DNA of 47,125 bases from Bacteroidales bacterium (GCA_017428245.1 JAFRRF010000012.1:1-47125); one strand, 5' to 3'. Shown: positions 10,077 to 19,116, numbered from the stretch's first letter. Translations and numbers: made by a program. Notes: generated from the letters alone by a model not told the origin.

Positions 10077-10110
10077 ATGTATCTGCCACGCCCGATCGTG
10101 GCAGATACAT
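10077..10110. repeat. 14-bp perfect hairpin behind the M20 gene
   Basis: ATGTATCTGCCACG (10077-10090) and its exact reverse complement (10097-10110) enclose a 6-nt loop. There is no U-tract on either strand, so this is either an atypical terminator or a structural repeat. It begins two bases after the M20 stop codon. Confidence 0.65.
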
Positions 10111-10134
10111 AACTGAAAATCATCGACTAACAAG

Positions 10135-10166
10135 AAATCGTGTGCGCATTTTTACGCACACGATTT
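10135..10166. terminator. 12-bp hairpin, possible bidirectional terminator
   Basis: AAATCGTGTGCG (10135-10146) pairs perfectly with CGCACACGATTT (10155-10166) around an 8-nt A/T-rich loop. The A-rich and T-rich arms would let it act for both the M20 gene and the convergent transposase-like gene. The remaining 10167-10252 segment shows nothing recognisable. Confidence 0.5.
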
Positions 10167-10252
10167 TCTATAATCAACTGACTATCAACAACATTACCGC
10201 CACGGGATAAAGCATTCCCGGAAAAGGGATATGTCTTTGGAGGGAATGAAGG

Positions 10253-11242
10253 CTAGATCGTGTGAATCAAATCGAAGATCTTCTTCTGGACAGGGTCCAT
10301 CGGGAGAAGGACGGATTTGGGGCGGTGGGTGTAAGGAGAGATGTAGTTCAGGCGGAACATCGTAGAAACGGCCTGACGCACTCGCGAAAGCATAATATCC
10401 GGAGCGGTAGCGGAGAGCTGCCGCTCCAGTTCGTTTTGGACAGCGGCGGAGGCCATACAAATGCAGAGATGACCTTCGACACGGCCTTTCTTGCGGCGGC
10501 GCATCGGTTTGACCGTAAGGTCTTTCTGACTCATCCGGAATAGATTGGCCCAGGCTTTGGCCGCTTCTTCTCCTTTGATGATGGCCACGGGGTCGGTGGC
10601 GCCATATTTCCGGGCCAAGCGCTGGATGGCTTTTTCCTTGCGGGCACCGCCGCCGGAAGTGCGGTCCAGCAGGCGGCCGGCGACCAGACGGTCTTCGGCA
10701 TCGACCAGCAGACAGAGCGGGACGCGGGCGAGCGGAGTGGAGATCAGAAAAGCGGCAACCGGTGCGGCGGGAGAGATGCGCAATTCCGTCAGACGAAGAC
10801 TGTCGACCACAGCATAGATCTCGGCGGGTTCCCGGATTTCGCCCAGATAGCGGCGCAGGTAGTTGATTGTGCGGAGTTTGTTGCCCGGATCGAAGAGACG
10901 GCAGATGACCATATGGCGGAAAAGAGAGTCACGGCCCTCCCCCAGCCCGAGCCGGTCGAACAAAGAGCCGTAGACCAGTTCCGGCCCGGCCAGTTCGATG
11001 CGACCCTGATCGAGTGTGGCGGCGTAATCGCGCAACTGCGCTTCGGACATCCCGCCGAAGAGCGTTTCGGGTTCACCCGTCTGTTCACGGACGAACTCCC
11101 GCGCACGGTTTTCCAGCAGGTCGGCCTCCGCCGCCGTCTTCACGGCACCGAACGACTTGATCACTTCGTACCGTCCGTGGCTCTTGTCCACGACCGTGAC
11201 GCTGATCGAGCCCGAGGGATTGATCTTTCTGCGAACGAACAT
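10253..11242 (-). CDS. IS1634-like transposase with the central catalytic region missing
   Basis: A 329-residue open frame. The N-terminus (MFVRRKINPSGSISVTVVDK) and the segment DSLFRHMVICRLFDPGNKLRTI resemble the start of IS1634-group (IS4 superfamily) transposases, and the C-terminus (FRMSQKDLTVKPMRRR, GRVEGHLCICMA, NELERQL) resembles their end. Full-length relatives are about 500-600 residues. The usual D-TTLYFE and ADAGLLS catalytic blocks are absent; a different 60-70 residue bridge replaces them. The frame is uninterrupted and has a good promoter, so either a recent in-frame deletion or a repurposed DNA-binding protein is possible. It follows hrpB on the same strand with a 36-bp gap. 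I found no clear terminal inverted repeats. Confidence 0.65.
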   Translation of the reverse strand: MFVRRKINPSGSISVTVVDKSHGRYEVIKSFGAVKTAAEADLLENRAREFVREQTGEPETLFGGMSEAQLRDYAATLDQGRIELAGPELVYGSLFDRLGLGEGRDSLFRHMVICRLFDPGNKLRTINYLRRYLGEIREPAEIYAVVDSLRLTELRISPAAPVAAFLISTPLARVPLCLLVDAEDRLVAGRLLDRTSGGGARKEKAIQRLARKYGATDPVAIIKGEEAAKAWANLFRMSQKDLTVKPMRRRKKGRVEGHLCICMASAAVQNELERQLSATAPDIMLSRVRQAVSTMFRLNYISPYTHRPKSVLLPMDPVQKKIFDLIHTI

Positions 11243-11246
11243 ATCT

Positions 11247-11278
11247 CAAAGTTACGGCGTATCTCCGTAATTTCCAAA
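11247..11278 (-). promoter_or_regulatory. Promoter of the transposase-like gene
   Basis: On the minus strand a TTTG -33 box (11278-11275) is separated by 20 bp from TAACTTTG (11254-11247), a full match to the Bacteroidota consensus. Only four bases separate the -7 box from the ATG, so the message may be leaderless. The -33 box lies in the perfect 13-bp palindrome CCAAATTATTTGG (11274-11286), which also spans the hrpB stop codon. Confidence 0.6.
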
Positions 11279-13771
11279 TTATTTGGTTTGTTCCGGCGCC
11301 GGACGGCGCACGCCGCGGACCGGCACGGCGGACATAGGATCTTCCGGCCAGGCATGCTTGGGATATCGCCTTCGGAGTTCTTTCCGCACTTCGAAATAAG
11401 TCCCGCTCCAAAAACTGCGAAGATCACGGGTCAGCTGTACGGGCTTGTAACCGGGTGAGAGGAGCTCCATCAGGACCGGACAACGGCCGTCGTCTACACA
11501 AGGCGTGTCCAGCATTCCGAAACACTCCTGGAGACGGACACGAAGCACCGGTGCGACACTCCCCTGCCTGTATTCCAGCGCAATGCTGCTGCCCGTGGGA
11601 ACCGTGATATGGGTAGGGGCAAGGCGGTCGACGGCCTGCTGCTGATCGTATGTCAACAAGCCGCGGAGCACCTGTACCAGATCGATTTTCCGAAGTTGAG
11701 CGACGGAAGAAGCATTGCCGATATAGAACGGTAGCCAGTCTGGCGAACTTTCAAGCACGGCATCTGCAGATAGATCCGGCAGCGCCAATTCGGGATGCCC
11801 GGCGGCGACAAAAGCGACACGGCGCTGAAAGATTTCGACGGCCTCGGACCAGTCGAACATTGTGCGTCCTTCCTTCGGAGCAGCCGCGCAGATAACGCGG
11901 ACCACCTGCGACCGGACATCGCCCGTCAAAGGCTTGGCATCCAACAGGTGATTGCCGATCCTCCGCTCTTTCCTGGCCACAACCGATCCCGCCTTGTTGT
12001 CCCAGAATATGATATCCCGTTCCCGGGCCATCGGCTGCAGATCGTCCAAAGCGACAAGTGCGGCCAGGAACACCCGGCCGATGCCGCCGCTGCGTGTATG
12101 GACGCTGGCCACGGCAAGCCAGTCTGACGTCAGAAGTGCACTGTTGTCCTCCACAGTGACAATCTCGCCGCCGGAGAGACAATAGCGACCGTAACCTTCC
12201 GGCCAACGCTTCGCGATCCGCTCCGGATAAGCTGCTGCGACAAGGCGGCCGATTTCATAAGGATATGCAGCCGAATCGTCTTCCGCCACGCCCGCCATCG
12301 CCCGGTATTGGGCAGCAATGCGGGCGATCCGGGCCCAGACGCCAAGACGGCCGGAAATGCGGGCTTTCCGCAACGCGTCGATCCGCAGGCCAAGGTCTGC
12401 ATCGGAAATGTCGGACAAGGGATCCTTTTCTTCCAGCAGCGCCGCGATGTCTGCAGCCAATGCTTTCAAAGCATCGTCGTCTGCCGTAAGCAGCATCCTG
12501 GCCACACGGGGATGGCAGGGCAAAGCCGCCATCCGGCGGCCCTGTGCCGTAATCCGTCCTTCTCCGTCGACGGCGCCAAGCGACTGGAGCAACGAGCGGG
12601 CCGCAGTCAGAGAGGCGGCCTGCGGCCGTGTGAGCCACGGCAGCACCTCGGGACGGTTCTCACCCCAGGCGGCAATCTGCAGTACCAGCGAGCTCAGGTC
12701 AGCTTCCAGGATTTCAGGCGTACGCATCTCCTGCATCCGGGTTTCGGCGGCGCGTGACCAGAGACGGAAACAGACGCCCGGCGCCACACGACCGGCGCGC
12801 CCGGCCCGCTGTGCCGCCATATCACGGCTGACACGTACCGTTTCCATATGTTCCAGGGCCGTCCGGGCATCGAATACCGGCTTTCGGAAAAGACCGCTGT
12901 CCACGACAATGCGGACACCTTCAATGGTCAGGGACGTTTCGGCGATAGGCGTAGCCAGCACAACTTTCCGTTCGCCGGGACGGCCCGGTGCGACAGCCCG
13001 GCGCTGCTCGTCCATCGGAAGCATTCCGTAAAGCGGGCAAACAAGCGTATCGCCCAACGATGCGCCCAGGGCCTCGGCGCAGCGGCGGATCTCCCCTTCC
13101 CCGGGAAGGAAAGCCAGGATATCACCCTCATAAGAGCGGTGCGCCATCCGCACGGCCCGGACAACAGTTTCCACCGCGTCCCCGGCTGCAGTATCGTCCC
13201 CGTAGAAGATTTCGACAGGATACAGTTTTCCTTCGCAGCGAACAAGCGGGGCCTTCAGGGCCTTGCAGAGTTCCGTCTCGTCCAGCGTGGCGGACATCAG
13301 CACCAGTTTCAAGTCGGGACTCAGCACGCCCTGCACTTCCCGCGCCAGGGCAAGCGCCAGATCGGTCTGCAGGCTGCGCTCGTGGAATTCATCGAAAATA
13401 ATGACGGATACCCCGTCCAGACTCTGATTCTCCACCAGCATCCGGGTCAGGATTCCCTCCGTGAGCACCTCGATACGGGTTTGACGGCTGACCTTCCGCT
13501 CAAAACGGATGCGGTAGCCCACTGTACGGCCGACTTCCTCGCCCAGCAAAGAGGCCATGCGGACGGCAATCTGTCGTGCAGCGATGCGGCGGGATTCCAA
13601 TATAAGAATTCTGCCTTCCGGGATGGACGGCAGGATCGTAAGCGGCAGAATGGTGGATTTACCGGCGCCGGGGGGCGCCGTCACGACAAGCGTGGCGTGT
13701 CCGGCAAGCAGCCGGTTCACTTCCGGGGCAATCGCCCAAGCCGGGAAACGGGAGATCTCGTCCGGCATCAC
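11279..13771 (-). CDS. hrpB: ATP-dependent helicase HrpB
   Basis: An 830-residue DEAH-type helicase. Walker A APPGAGKST is at about 32-40, DEFH (a DEAH variant usual for HrpB) at 127-130, the SAT motif in LVLMSATLD, then TPIAETSLTIEGVRIVVDSG and QRAGRAGR of the second RecA domain, and the HrpB-type C-terminal domain ending near YPKHAWPEDP. Length fits the family. The biological role of HrpB is poorly defined; RNA handling is assumed. Its ATG overlaps the end of the J-domain gene, so the two are translationally coupled. Confidence 0.93.
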   Translation of the reverse strand: MMPDEISRFPAWAIAPEVNRLLAGHATLVVTAPPGAGKSTILPLTILPSIPEGRILILESRRIAARQIAVRMASLLGEEVGRTVGYRIRFERKVSRQTRIEVLTEGILTRMLVENQSLDGVSVIIFDEFHERSLQTDLALALAREVQGVLSPDLKLVLMSATLDETELCKALKAPLVRCEGKLYPVEIFYGDDTAAGDAVETVVRAVRMAHRSYEGDILAFLPGEGEIRRCAEALGASLGDTLVCPLYGMLPMDEQRRAVAPGRPGERKVVLATPIAETSLTIEGVRIVVDSGLFRKPVFDARTALEHMETVRVSRDMAAQRAGRAGRVAPGVCFRLWSRAAETRMQEMRTPEILEADLSSLVLQIAAWGENRPEVLPWLTRPQAASLTAARSLLQSLGAVDGEGRITAQGRRMAALPCHPRVARMLLTADDDALKALAADIAALLEEKDPLSDISDADLGLRIDALRKARISGRLGVWARIARIAAQYRAMAGVAEDDSAAYPYEIGRLVAAAYPERIAKRWPEGYGRYCLSGGEIVTVEDNSALLTSDWLAVASVHTRSGGIGRVFLAALVALDDLQPMARERDIIFWDNKAGSVVARKERRIGNHLLDAKPLTGDVRSQVVRVICAAAPKEGRTMFDWSEAVEIFQRRVAFVAAGHPELALPDLSADAVLESSPDWLPFYIGNASSVAQLRKIDLVQVLRGLLTYDQQQAVDRLAPTHITVPTGSSIALEYRQGSVAPVLRVRLQECFGMLDTPCVDDGRCPVLMELLSPGYKPVQLTRDLRSFWSGTYFEVRKELRRRYPKHAWPEDPMSAVPVRGVRRPAPEQTK

Positions 13772-14520
13772 ATACCACGCTCCTTCTTGATGGTCTCGTA
13801 GGCCTCCTGGATCTTGCGGAATTTCTCCGCGGCGGCTTTTTGAACTTCCGGACCCAGCGTAGCAACTTTGTCGGGATGGTTTTTCATCGCCATCCGCCGG
13901 TACGCAGCCTTGACTTCATCGTCCGTGGCGGACGGAGAAATCTCCAGGACCGCATAAGCCGACTCGGAATCCTTGTAGAACATCGCGATGACCGAGGCGG
14001 CATCCGATGAACTGAGCCGGATCGAACCGGCAATCGCCTCGAGGACGCTTTTCTCTGAAGCGGTGAATTCGCCGTCCGCCGATGCGATCTGCGTCAGATA
14101 GTGGAAAAGCTGCAGCCGCTGGGAATAGTTCATATTGTCGGCAATCTGCTTGCCGACCTCAAAGATATTGACCTGCTGCGTGTTGAGCCTCTCGAGGATG
14201 CGCATCGCCTCATCGACCGCATTGTCGCCGAAATTGCGGCGGACAAAGTCGCGGACGTAGTTGAGCTCCGCCTGCCGGACCTGTCCGTCGGCCTTAATGA
14301 CGGCCGACGACAGGACGAGCAGGCTGACCATAAAGCTGTTGCGCTGTTCACCGGCCGTGTAGCCCCGGTTCCCCGTCGTCTGCCGGGCGCCGCCGGACAA
14401 TTGCCGGAAAGCATCGATCTGACGATCCAGGAACGCGCCGAACGCGAAGCCCAGCAAAGCTCCGATGGGACCCCAGGAGGCCCATCCGAGGAGACCGGCA
14501 ATCCATTTGACCGAACCCAT
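13768..14520 (-). CDS. DjlA-like membrane-anchored J-domain protein (TerB + DnaJ)
   Basis: A 250-residue protein with one N-terminal hydrophobic, Gly-rich anchor (about 5-30), a TerB-like helical domain (about 60-180, with KADGQVRQAE and SADGEFTASE acid loops) and a C-terminal J-domain (about 185-250) carrying the HPD motif at 215-217 that stimulates DnaK ATPase. This order matches DjlA-type co-chaperones, although it is shorter. It overlaps hrpB by 4 bp and starts 12 bp after the S46 peptidase gene, suggesting a three-gene transcript. Confidence 0.85.
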   Translation of the reverse strand: MGSVKWIAGLLGWASWGPIGALLGFAFGAFLDRQIDAFRQLSGGARQTTGNRGYTAGEQRNSFMVSLLVLSSAVIKADGQVRQAELNYVRDFVRRNFGDNAVDEAMRILERLNTQQVNIFEVGKQIADNMNYSQRLQLFHYLTQIASADGEFTASEKSVLEAIAGSIRLSSSDAASVIAMFYKDSESAYAVLEISPSATDDEVKAAYRRMAMKNHPDKVATLGPEVQKAAAEKFRKIQEAYETIKKERGM

Positions 14521-14532
14521 TCCCGCGAGGAT

Positions 14533-16623
14533 TTACTTCACGTAGGTCAGTTCGTTGATGATATTGGTGGCACCGCCGAATTTCTCCACCATCCAGAGGA
14601 CAAAGCGGATGTCCACGCAGATGCAGCGCTGGAGGTCAGGTTCAAACATCACGTCGGAGCTCATGCTCTCCCAGTTGCCGTCGAAGGCAAGGCCGAGGAG
14701 GTTGCCCTTGGCATCGAGGACCGGCGAACCGGAATTGCCGCCCGTAATGTCGTTGTTGGTCAGGAAGCAGGTATGCAGCGTGCCGTCGGCATCGGCCCAG
14801 CGGCCGTAGTCACCGGCCTCATACAGTTCCTTCACCTTAACCGGTACGATGAATTCCGGATTGGTGGGATCCTCTTTCTCCATCACACCCTTGAGCGTAG
14901 TATAGTGCAGGTACTTCAGACCGTCCTTCGGCGAGTACGGAAGCACGTGGCCGTAGGTCAGACGCATCGTGGAGTTGGCATCCGGGTACATGGCCTGGCC
15001 CTTCTGCCATTCCATCAGGGCAGCGGCGAAGTTCTTGCGGGCCGTTTCAAAAGAGGCATCATCTCCGGCGTACATTGCGTTGTAATGGGGCGTCAGCTTG
15101 CCCATGATGGCATAATACAGGCCGGCGGCGGGGTCGGCGAAGATCTCGTCTTTCGTCGCAGCCGCCACCTTGTCGTAGTCGGTGAACATCGTTTTGTCGA
15201 AGAGGTCGGACACATAGGCGGAAAGATCCATCGTCGCGAAATCCTGGTCCGGAATCTCGGGGAAATCTTCCGGCTTGGCGTTCTTGCGGTAGAAATCGAG
15301 CAGCGCCACGGCTTCCTTGCGGTCGAGGGCCTCGACATAGTCGCGGTAGGTCCGCTGGATGCGCTTCTTGGCAGCGGAAAGCGCAGCTTCATCTTCCACG
15401 CCGCGCTGCAGTTCACGCGAATAAGTATTCATCAGGTTGCCGAAGAGGCCCACCAGTTCAATCCGGTACGGAGCCTCCGTAATCAGGCTCACGGCACGGC
15501 TGTCAGCAGCATTCTTCCGAACATAGGCGGCAATGTCCTCGATCGGGGTTCCGTATTTCGCCTTGCGTGCGGGATCGGCTTCGATCCAGGCTTTCAGCGC
15601 GGCTTCTTTCTGCTCCTCACGCTCGATGATGCCGAGATTTGCGAAGGCCAGTTCCTCACCCTGCCACTTCTTCCAGCCATTGGCGCTGCCGGCATATTTG
15701 CTGGCATACTTCAACTGGACGGAAGGGTCGGCACACATGGCCTCCCACATGATATCCTGACGGACGGTGCGCGCATCAATGGCGATACGGTTGCCGGCAA
15801 TCATCTGCTTCAGCTGCTCGGCGGTCTGATAGCGCTGCGTGCGGCCCGGATAACCCATAATCATCGCGTAATCGTTTTCCTGCGGGCCCTTGAGCGAGAT
15901 CTTCAGGCTGTGGGCGGGACGGTACGGAACGTTGTCGAGGCTATACTCGGCCGGCATATTGTCTTTGCCTGCATACACGCGGAACATCGAAAAATCGCAG
16001 GTGTGGCGGGGCCACATCCAGTTGTCGGTCTCGCCGCCGAACTTGCCCATCGAGGCCGGCGGAGCGCCCACGAAACGGACGTCGGTGTAAGTGCGGTAAA
16101 TGATACGATAAAAAATGTTGTTGTTGTAGAAACCGGTGACGACGGCACGCGTGCCGGGATTCTTGGCAACGGCCTCGTCGATCAGTTCCTTGCGAACCTT
16201 ATCGGGGTCTTCCGCATTCTCCACGAGCGCAGTCACGTCTTCCATCGATACCAGGAATGTGACGCTGAGGCCCGGCACCGGAATCTCTTCGGCCCGCTCA
16301 TTGGCCCAATAGCCATCCATCAGGTAATTATGTTCATCCGTGGACAGACCCTGGATGCTGCCGTAGCCGCAGTGGTGGTTGGTCACCAGCAGGCCCTGGT
16401 TGGAGATCATCTCGCCCGTGCAACCGCCGCCGAACTGCACGATGGCATCTTTCAGCGACGACTTGTTGATGGCATAGATTTCCTGGGGCGTAAGCTTGCA
16501 ACCTGCGGCTTTCAGGTCTTTCTTGTTCATTTGTTGGATCAGCGGCAGAAGCCACATACCTTCATCGGCGGCGGCACCCAGTGCTATGACCAGCGCCGCA
16601 ACGAGAGCAAAGAATCGTTTCAT
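14533..16623 (-). CDS. S46 family dipeptidyl-peptidase (DPP7/DPP11 type)
   Basis: A 696-residue exported serine peptidase that removes dipeptides from oligopeptide N-termini in the periplasm, a route by which Bacteroidales use protein as carbon source. It has a Sec signal peptide (about 1-18, ending GAAA), the catalytic His motif TNHHCGYGS (about 81-89) and the nucleophile motif GNSGSPV (about 629-635) followed by FDGNWESMSSDV. The specificity residue after this motif was not assigned with certainty, so DPP7 versus DPP11 is left open. The ATG at 16623 is chosen because it begins the signal peptide; the frame stays open upstream. Confidence 0.93.
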   Translation of the reverse strand: MKRFFALVAALVIALGAAADEGMWLLPLIQQMNKKDLKAAGCKLTPQEIYAINKSSLKDAIVQFGGGCTGEMISNQGLLVTNHHCGYGSIQGLSTDEHNYLMDGYWANERAEEIPVPGLSVTFLVSMEDVTALVENAEDPDKVRKELIDEAVAKNPGTRAVVTGFYNNNIFYRIIYRTYTDVRFVGAPPASMGKFGGETDNWMWPRHTCDFSMFRVYAGKDNMPAEYSLDNVPYRPAHSLKISLKGPQENDYAMIMGYPGRTQRYQTAEQLKQMIAGNRIAIDARTVRQDIMWEAMCADPSVQLKYASKYAGSANGWKKWQGEELAFANLGIIEREEQKEAALKAWIEADPARKAKYGTPIEDIAAYVRKNAADSRAVSLITEAPYRIELVGLFGNLMNTYSRELQRGVEDEAALSAAKKRIQRTYRDYVEALDRKEAVALLDFYRKNAKPEDFPEIPDQDFATMDLSAYVSDLFDKTMFTDYDKVAAATKDEIFADPAAGLYYAIMGKLTPHYNAMYAGDDASFETARKNFAAALMEWQKGQAMYPDANSTMRLTYGHVLPYSPKDGLKYLHYTTLKGVMEKEDPTNPEFIVPVKVKELYEAGDYGRWADADGTLHTCFLTNNDITGGNSGSPVLDAKGNLLGLAFDGNWESMSSDVMFEPDLQRCICVDIRFVLWMVEKFGGATNIINELTYVK

Positions 16624-16641
16624 ATGAGATGTATTTGAAAA

Positions 16642-16673
16642 CAAATGTAGACAAAAACCCGTTGACGGGCAAG
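16642..16673 (-). promoter_or_regulatory. Promoter of the S46 peptidase operon
   Basis: The minus strand carries TACATTTG (16649-16642), an exact -7 match, with CTTG (16673-16670), one mismatch from TTTG, 20 bp upstream. The leader to the ATG at 16623 is short. Confidence 0.5.
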
Positions 16674-16680
16674 TTTTTCG

Positions 16681-16688
16681 TATCTTTA
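16681..16688 (+). promoter_or_regulatory. -7 box upstream of the HD-domain gene
   Basis: TATCTTTA differs from TAnnTTTG in the last base. TTGAC (16662-16666) lies 14 bp upstream. The distance to the ATG at 16734 is about 45 bp. It is divergent from the S46 promoter. Confidence 0.4.
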
Positions 16689-16733
16689 CGATTCCAAACC
16701 GCCCGCCCGGACCGGCAGGCACTGTCCAACACA

Positions 16734-17399
16734 ATGGAAATCAATCCGAAACTCAAAGCATACGTCGAGGCGGAGATTCTGCCCCGCTACACGCATTTCG
16801 ACAAGGCACACCAACTGGACCATATCACGACGGTGATCCGCCAGAGCGCAGCCCTTGCCGAAATGCTGTCCGGCCAGGGCATCGAAGTAGACCGTGACAT
16901 GGTCTACATCATCGCCGCCTACCACGATCTCGGCATCGTGAACGGCCGTGAAAACCATCATACCGACTCAGGAAAAATCCTGATGGCCGACCCGTTCCTG
17001 AAGGATTTCTTCACGGACGGGCAGCTCGTCACGATGAAAGAAGCGGTGGAAGACCACCGCGCCTCTTCGAAAAAAGCGCCGCGTTCGCTCTACGGCCGCA
17101 TCGTTGCCGAGGCGGACCGTCAGATCGACCCGCGTACCATCGTACTGCGCACGCTCCAGTTCGGTCTGAAGAACTATCCGGAACTCGACAAGGCCGGACA
17201 CTTTGCCCGCGCCGAAGCGCATCTTCACGAAAAATACGGCGAAGGAGGCTACCTGAAACTCTGGTTCCCCGAATCGGAGAATTCCCGCAAGCTTGCGGAG
17301 CTGCGTGCGATGATCGCAGACCGGGATGCATTGCTGGCCATGATGGAAGATATCTGGATCCACGAAATGCCGGAGCAGGCCGGACGTGACGGGAAATGA
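16734..17399 (+). CDS. HD-domain phosphohydrolase
   Basis: A 221-residue cytoplasmic protein with the metal-binding HD pattern: His in HQLDHI, the adjacent His-Asp in AAYHDLGI, a later EDHRAS and ADRQID. HD proteins of this size hydrolyse phosphoesters such as nucleotides; the substrate is not predictable here. The ATG at 16734 is preferred because the -7 box lies between it and the upstream open frame. Its stop overlaps the start of the first chromate-transporter gene by 4 bp. Confidence 0.8.
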   Translation: MEINPKLKAYVEAEILPRYTHFDKAHQLDHITTVIRQSAALAEMLSGQGIEVDRDMVYIIAAYHDLGIVNGRENHHTDSGKILMADPFLKDFFTDGQLVTMKEAVEDHRASSKKAPRSLYGRIVAEADRQIDPRTIVLRTLQFGLKNYPELDKAGHFARAEAHLHEKYGEGGYLKLWFPESENSRKLAELRAMIADRDALLAMMEDIWIHEMPEQAGRDGK

Positions 17400-17953
17400 A
17401 GACATTGCTGCAACTTTTCTGGACGTTTTTCAAGATCGGTGCCTTCACCTTCGGAAGCGGCTACGCGATGATTCCGATGATCGAGAAAGAGGTAGTGGAT
17501 CGCCGCGGCTGGTTTGACAAAGATGATTTCTACGACCAGTTTGCCCTGGCTTCCTCCGCACCGGGACCGTTTGCCCTCAACACCGCCGTCTTCGTCGGCT
17601 ATAAGATGAAGGGCTGGTGGGGGTCGCTTGCCGCCGTCCTGGGGGCCGTGATCCCTTCGTTCGTCATCATCCTTGCCATCGCTGTCTATCTGACCGGCTT
17701 CCGCGACAACCGCTATGTAGAAGCGGCTTTCAAGGGTATCCGCCCGGCCGTCATCGCCCTGATCGCGGTGCCGTTCATCAATATGCTCCGGAAACTGCCC
17801 TGGTATTTCATGGTGCTGGGATGCGCTGTGGCTGCGGTTATCTGTTATCTCGGCGTTTCTCCGATCTGGTTCATCCTTGCCGGGGCCGCCGTCGGCCTGA
17901 TCCTGACCTGGTATGAAAAACCGAAACCTGGCGGAAAAGGAGGTGCGCAATGA
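17396..17953 (+). CDS. chrA: Chromate transporter half-protein, first of pair
   Basis: A 185-residue membrane protein of the short-chain CHR family. The N-terminal signature FKIGAFTFGSGYAMIPMIEKE and the later SSAPGPFALNTAVFVGY are family-typical; four to six membrane segments follow. Short CHR proteins work as heterodimers, and the partner follows with a 4-bp overlap. The family exports chromate in some bacteria, but in anaerobic gut bacteria the natural substrate is unclear. Confidence 0.88.
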   Translation: MKTLLQLFWTFFKIGAFTFGSGYAMIPMIEKEVVDRRGWFDKDDFYDQFALASSAPGPFALNTAVFVGYKMKGWWGSLAAVLGAVIPSFVIILAIAVYLTGFRDNRYVEAAFKGIRPAVIALIAVPFINMLRKLPWYFMVLGCAVAAVICYLGVSPIWFILAGAAVGLILTWYEKPKPGGKGGAQ

Positions 17954-18474
17954 TTTACCTGCAGCTTTTCCTATCCTACCTGAAAATCGGCTTTTTCGGC
18001 TTCGGTGGAGGTTATGCGATGCTTTCGCTCATCCAGAACGAGATGGTGACGCGCCACGGCTGGATGACGGCCACCGAACTGGCCGACATCGTCGCCGTGT
18101 CGCAGATGACGCCGGGACCGATCGCCATCAACTGCGCCACTTATGTCGGCTACACCGTGACCGGCACCGTCTGGGGATCGATGCTCACCACGCTGGCCGT
18201 GAGTCTGCCGCCCCTCACGCTGATGGTGCTCATCACTGTTTTCTATCTCCGTCTGAAAAGCAATCGCTATATGCAGGGCGCGATGAAATGGATGAAGCCG
18301 ATGATTTGCGGAATGATCGGCGCCGCCGCACTGCTTTTCGTGAACGGAACGACCTTCATCGACTGGAAGAGCTATGCGATTTTCCTGGCATGCTTCCTCG
18401 CCACCTGGTTCAAGGTCGATTCTATCCTGTTGATCTGCCTGTCGGCCGCAGCCGGCATCTTATTGTACGTATAA
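17950..18474 (+). CDS. chrA: Chromate transporter half-protein, second of pair
   Basis: A 174-residue membrane protein of the same family as its upstream partner, with the parallel signature LKIGFFGFGGGYAMLSLIQNE and SQMTPGPIAINCATYVGY. It overlaps the first half by 4 bp and is expected to form a heterodimeric antiporter with it. The nitroreductase gene starts 11 bp downstream, so all belong to one transcript. Confidence 0.88.
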   Translation: MIYLQLFLSYLKIGFFGFGGGYAMLSLIQNEMVTRHGWMTATELADIVAVSQMTPGPIAINCATYVGYTVTGTVWGSMLTTLAVSLPPLTLMVLITVFYLRLKSNRYMQGAMKWMKPMICGMIGAAALLFVNGTTFIDWKSYAIFLACFLATWFKVDSILLICLSAAAGILLYV

Positions 18475-18485
18475 AAGGAAAAACA

Positions 18486-19115
18486 ATGGCTGACAATTAT
18501 TTGGAAAAGAAATTCGAAGAGTATCGGAGCAAGTCGGCGGGCAAAAAAACGTCCGCTTCGCTGGGTACGCTGCTGCGTCGCAACCGCAGCTACCGCGGCT
18601 ACGACAAGACGTGTATCGTCACGCAGGCACAGTTGCGCCGCATCATGGAAGTAAGCACCAAAGTCCCGTCGGGACGCAACCAGCAGGTCCTCCGGTTCAA
18701 ACCCGTAACCCGCGACACGGGGTCGGACAGAATGCAGGGTCTCTACAAACTGGGCGGAGCGCTTCCTGAACTGCACCTTCCCTTCCCGGGCACTGAACCG
18801 GAAGCCTTCATCATCATCTGCAGTACGGTCGAACCGGACAAATGGGTCCATATGGACGTAGGCATTGCAGCCCAGAGCATGCTCCTCAAGGCCACGGAGA
18901 TGGGTCTGGGCGGCATCTGCATCGGCGCATTCAATCCGACGGCGGTGACGGAAGCTTTCGCACTTCCCTGCCGCCCCGTACTCGTACTGGCCATCGGAAA
19001 GCCGGCCGAACAGATCGAACTCGTCTCCGTACGGGAGGGGGAAAACCTGAAATACTATCGCGAAAACGGAATCCATTACGTCCCCAAAATCGCCCTCGAC
19101 GACCTGATCCTGTAG
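18486..19115 (+). CDS. Nitroreductase family flavoprotein
   Basis: A 209-residue FMN-dependent oxidoreductase fold. The FMN-binding signature is seen in RRNRSYRGYD (about 29-38) and PSGRNQQVLRFK (about 60-71), with the family helix IAAQSMLLKATEMGLGGICIGAF later. Substrates of such enzymes range from nitroaromatics to quinones and cannot be read from sequence. The start ATG at 18486 follows a plausible AAGGA ribosome site. Although it lies near lower-ligand genes, it lacks features that would make BluB likely. Confidence 0.85.
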   Translation: MADNYLEKKFEEYRSKSAGKKTSASLGTLLRRNRSYRGYDKTCIVTQAQLRRIMEVSTKVPSGRNQQVLRFKPVTRDTGSDRMQGLYKLGGALPELHLPFPGTEPEAFIIICSTVEPDKWVHMDVGIAAQSMLLKATEMGLGGICIGAFNPTAVTEAFALPCRPVLVLAIGKPAEQIELVSVREGENLKYYRENGIHYVPKIALDDLIL

Positions 19116-19116
19116 T

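Noticed and set aside
10253-11242. A complete insertion sequence with terminal inverted repeats
   Set aside because: No convincing inverted repeats or target duplication were found around the transposase-like gene; only the coding remnant is reported.
18486-19115. Nitroreductase near cobUTSC as BluB, the dimethylbenzimidazole synthase
   Set aside because: BluB needs oxygen and has distinctive active-site motifs that I do not see; the host looks anaerobic. Kept as a generic nitroreductase.
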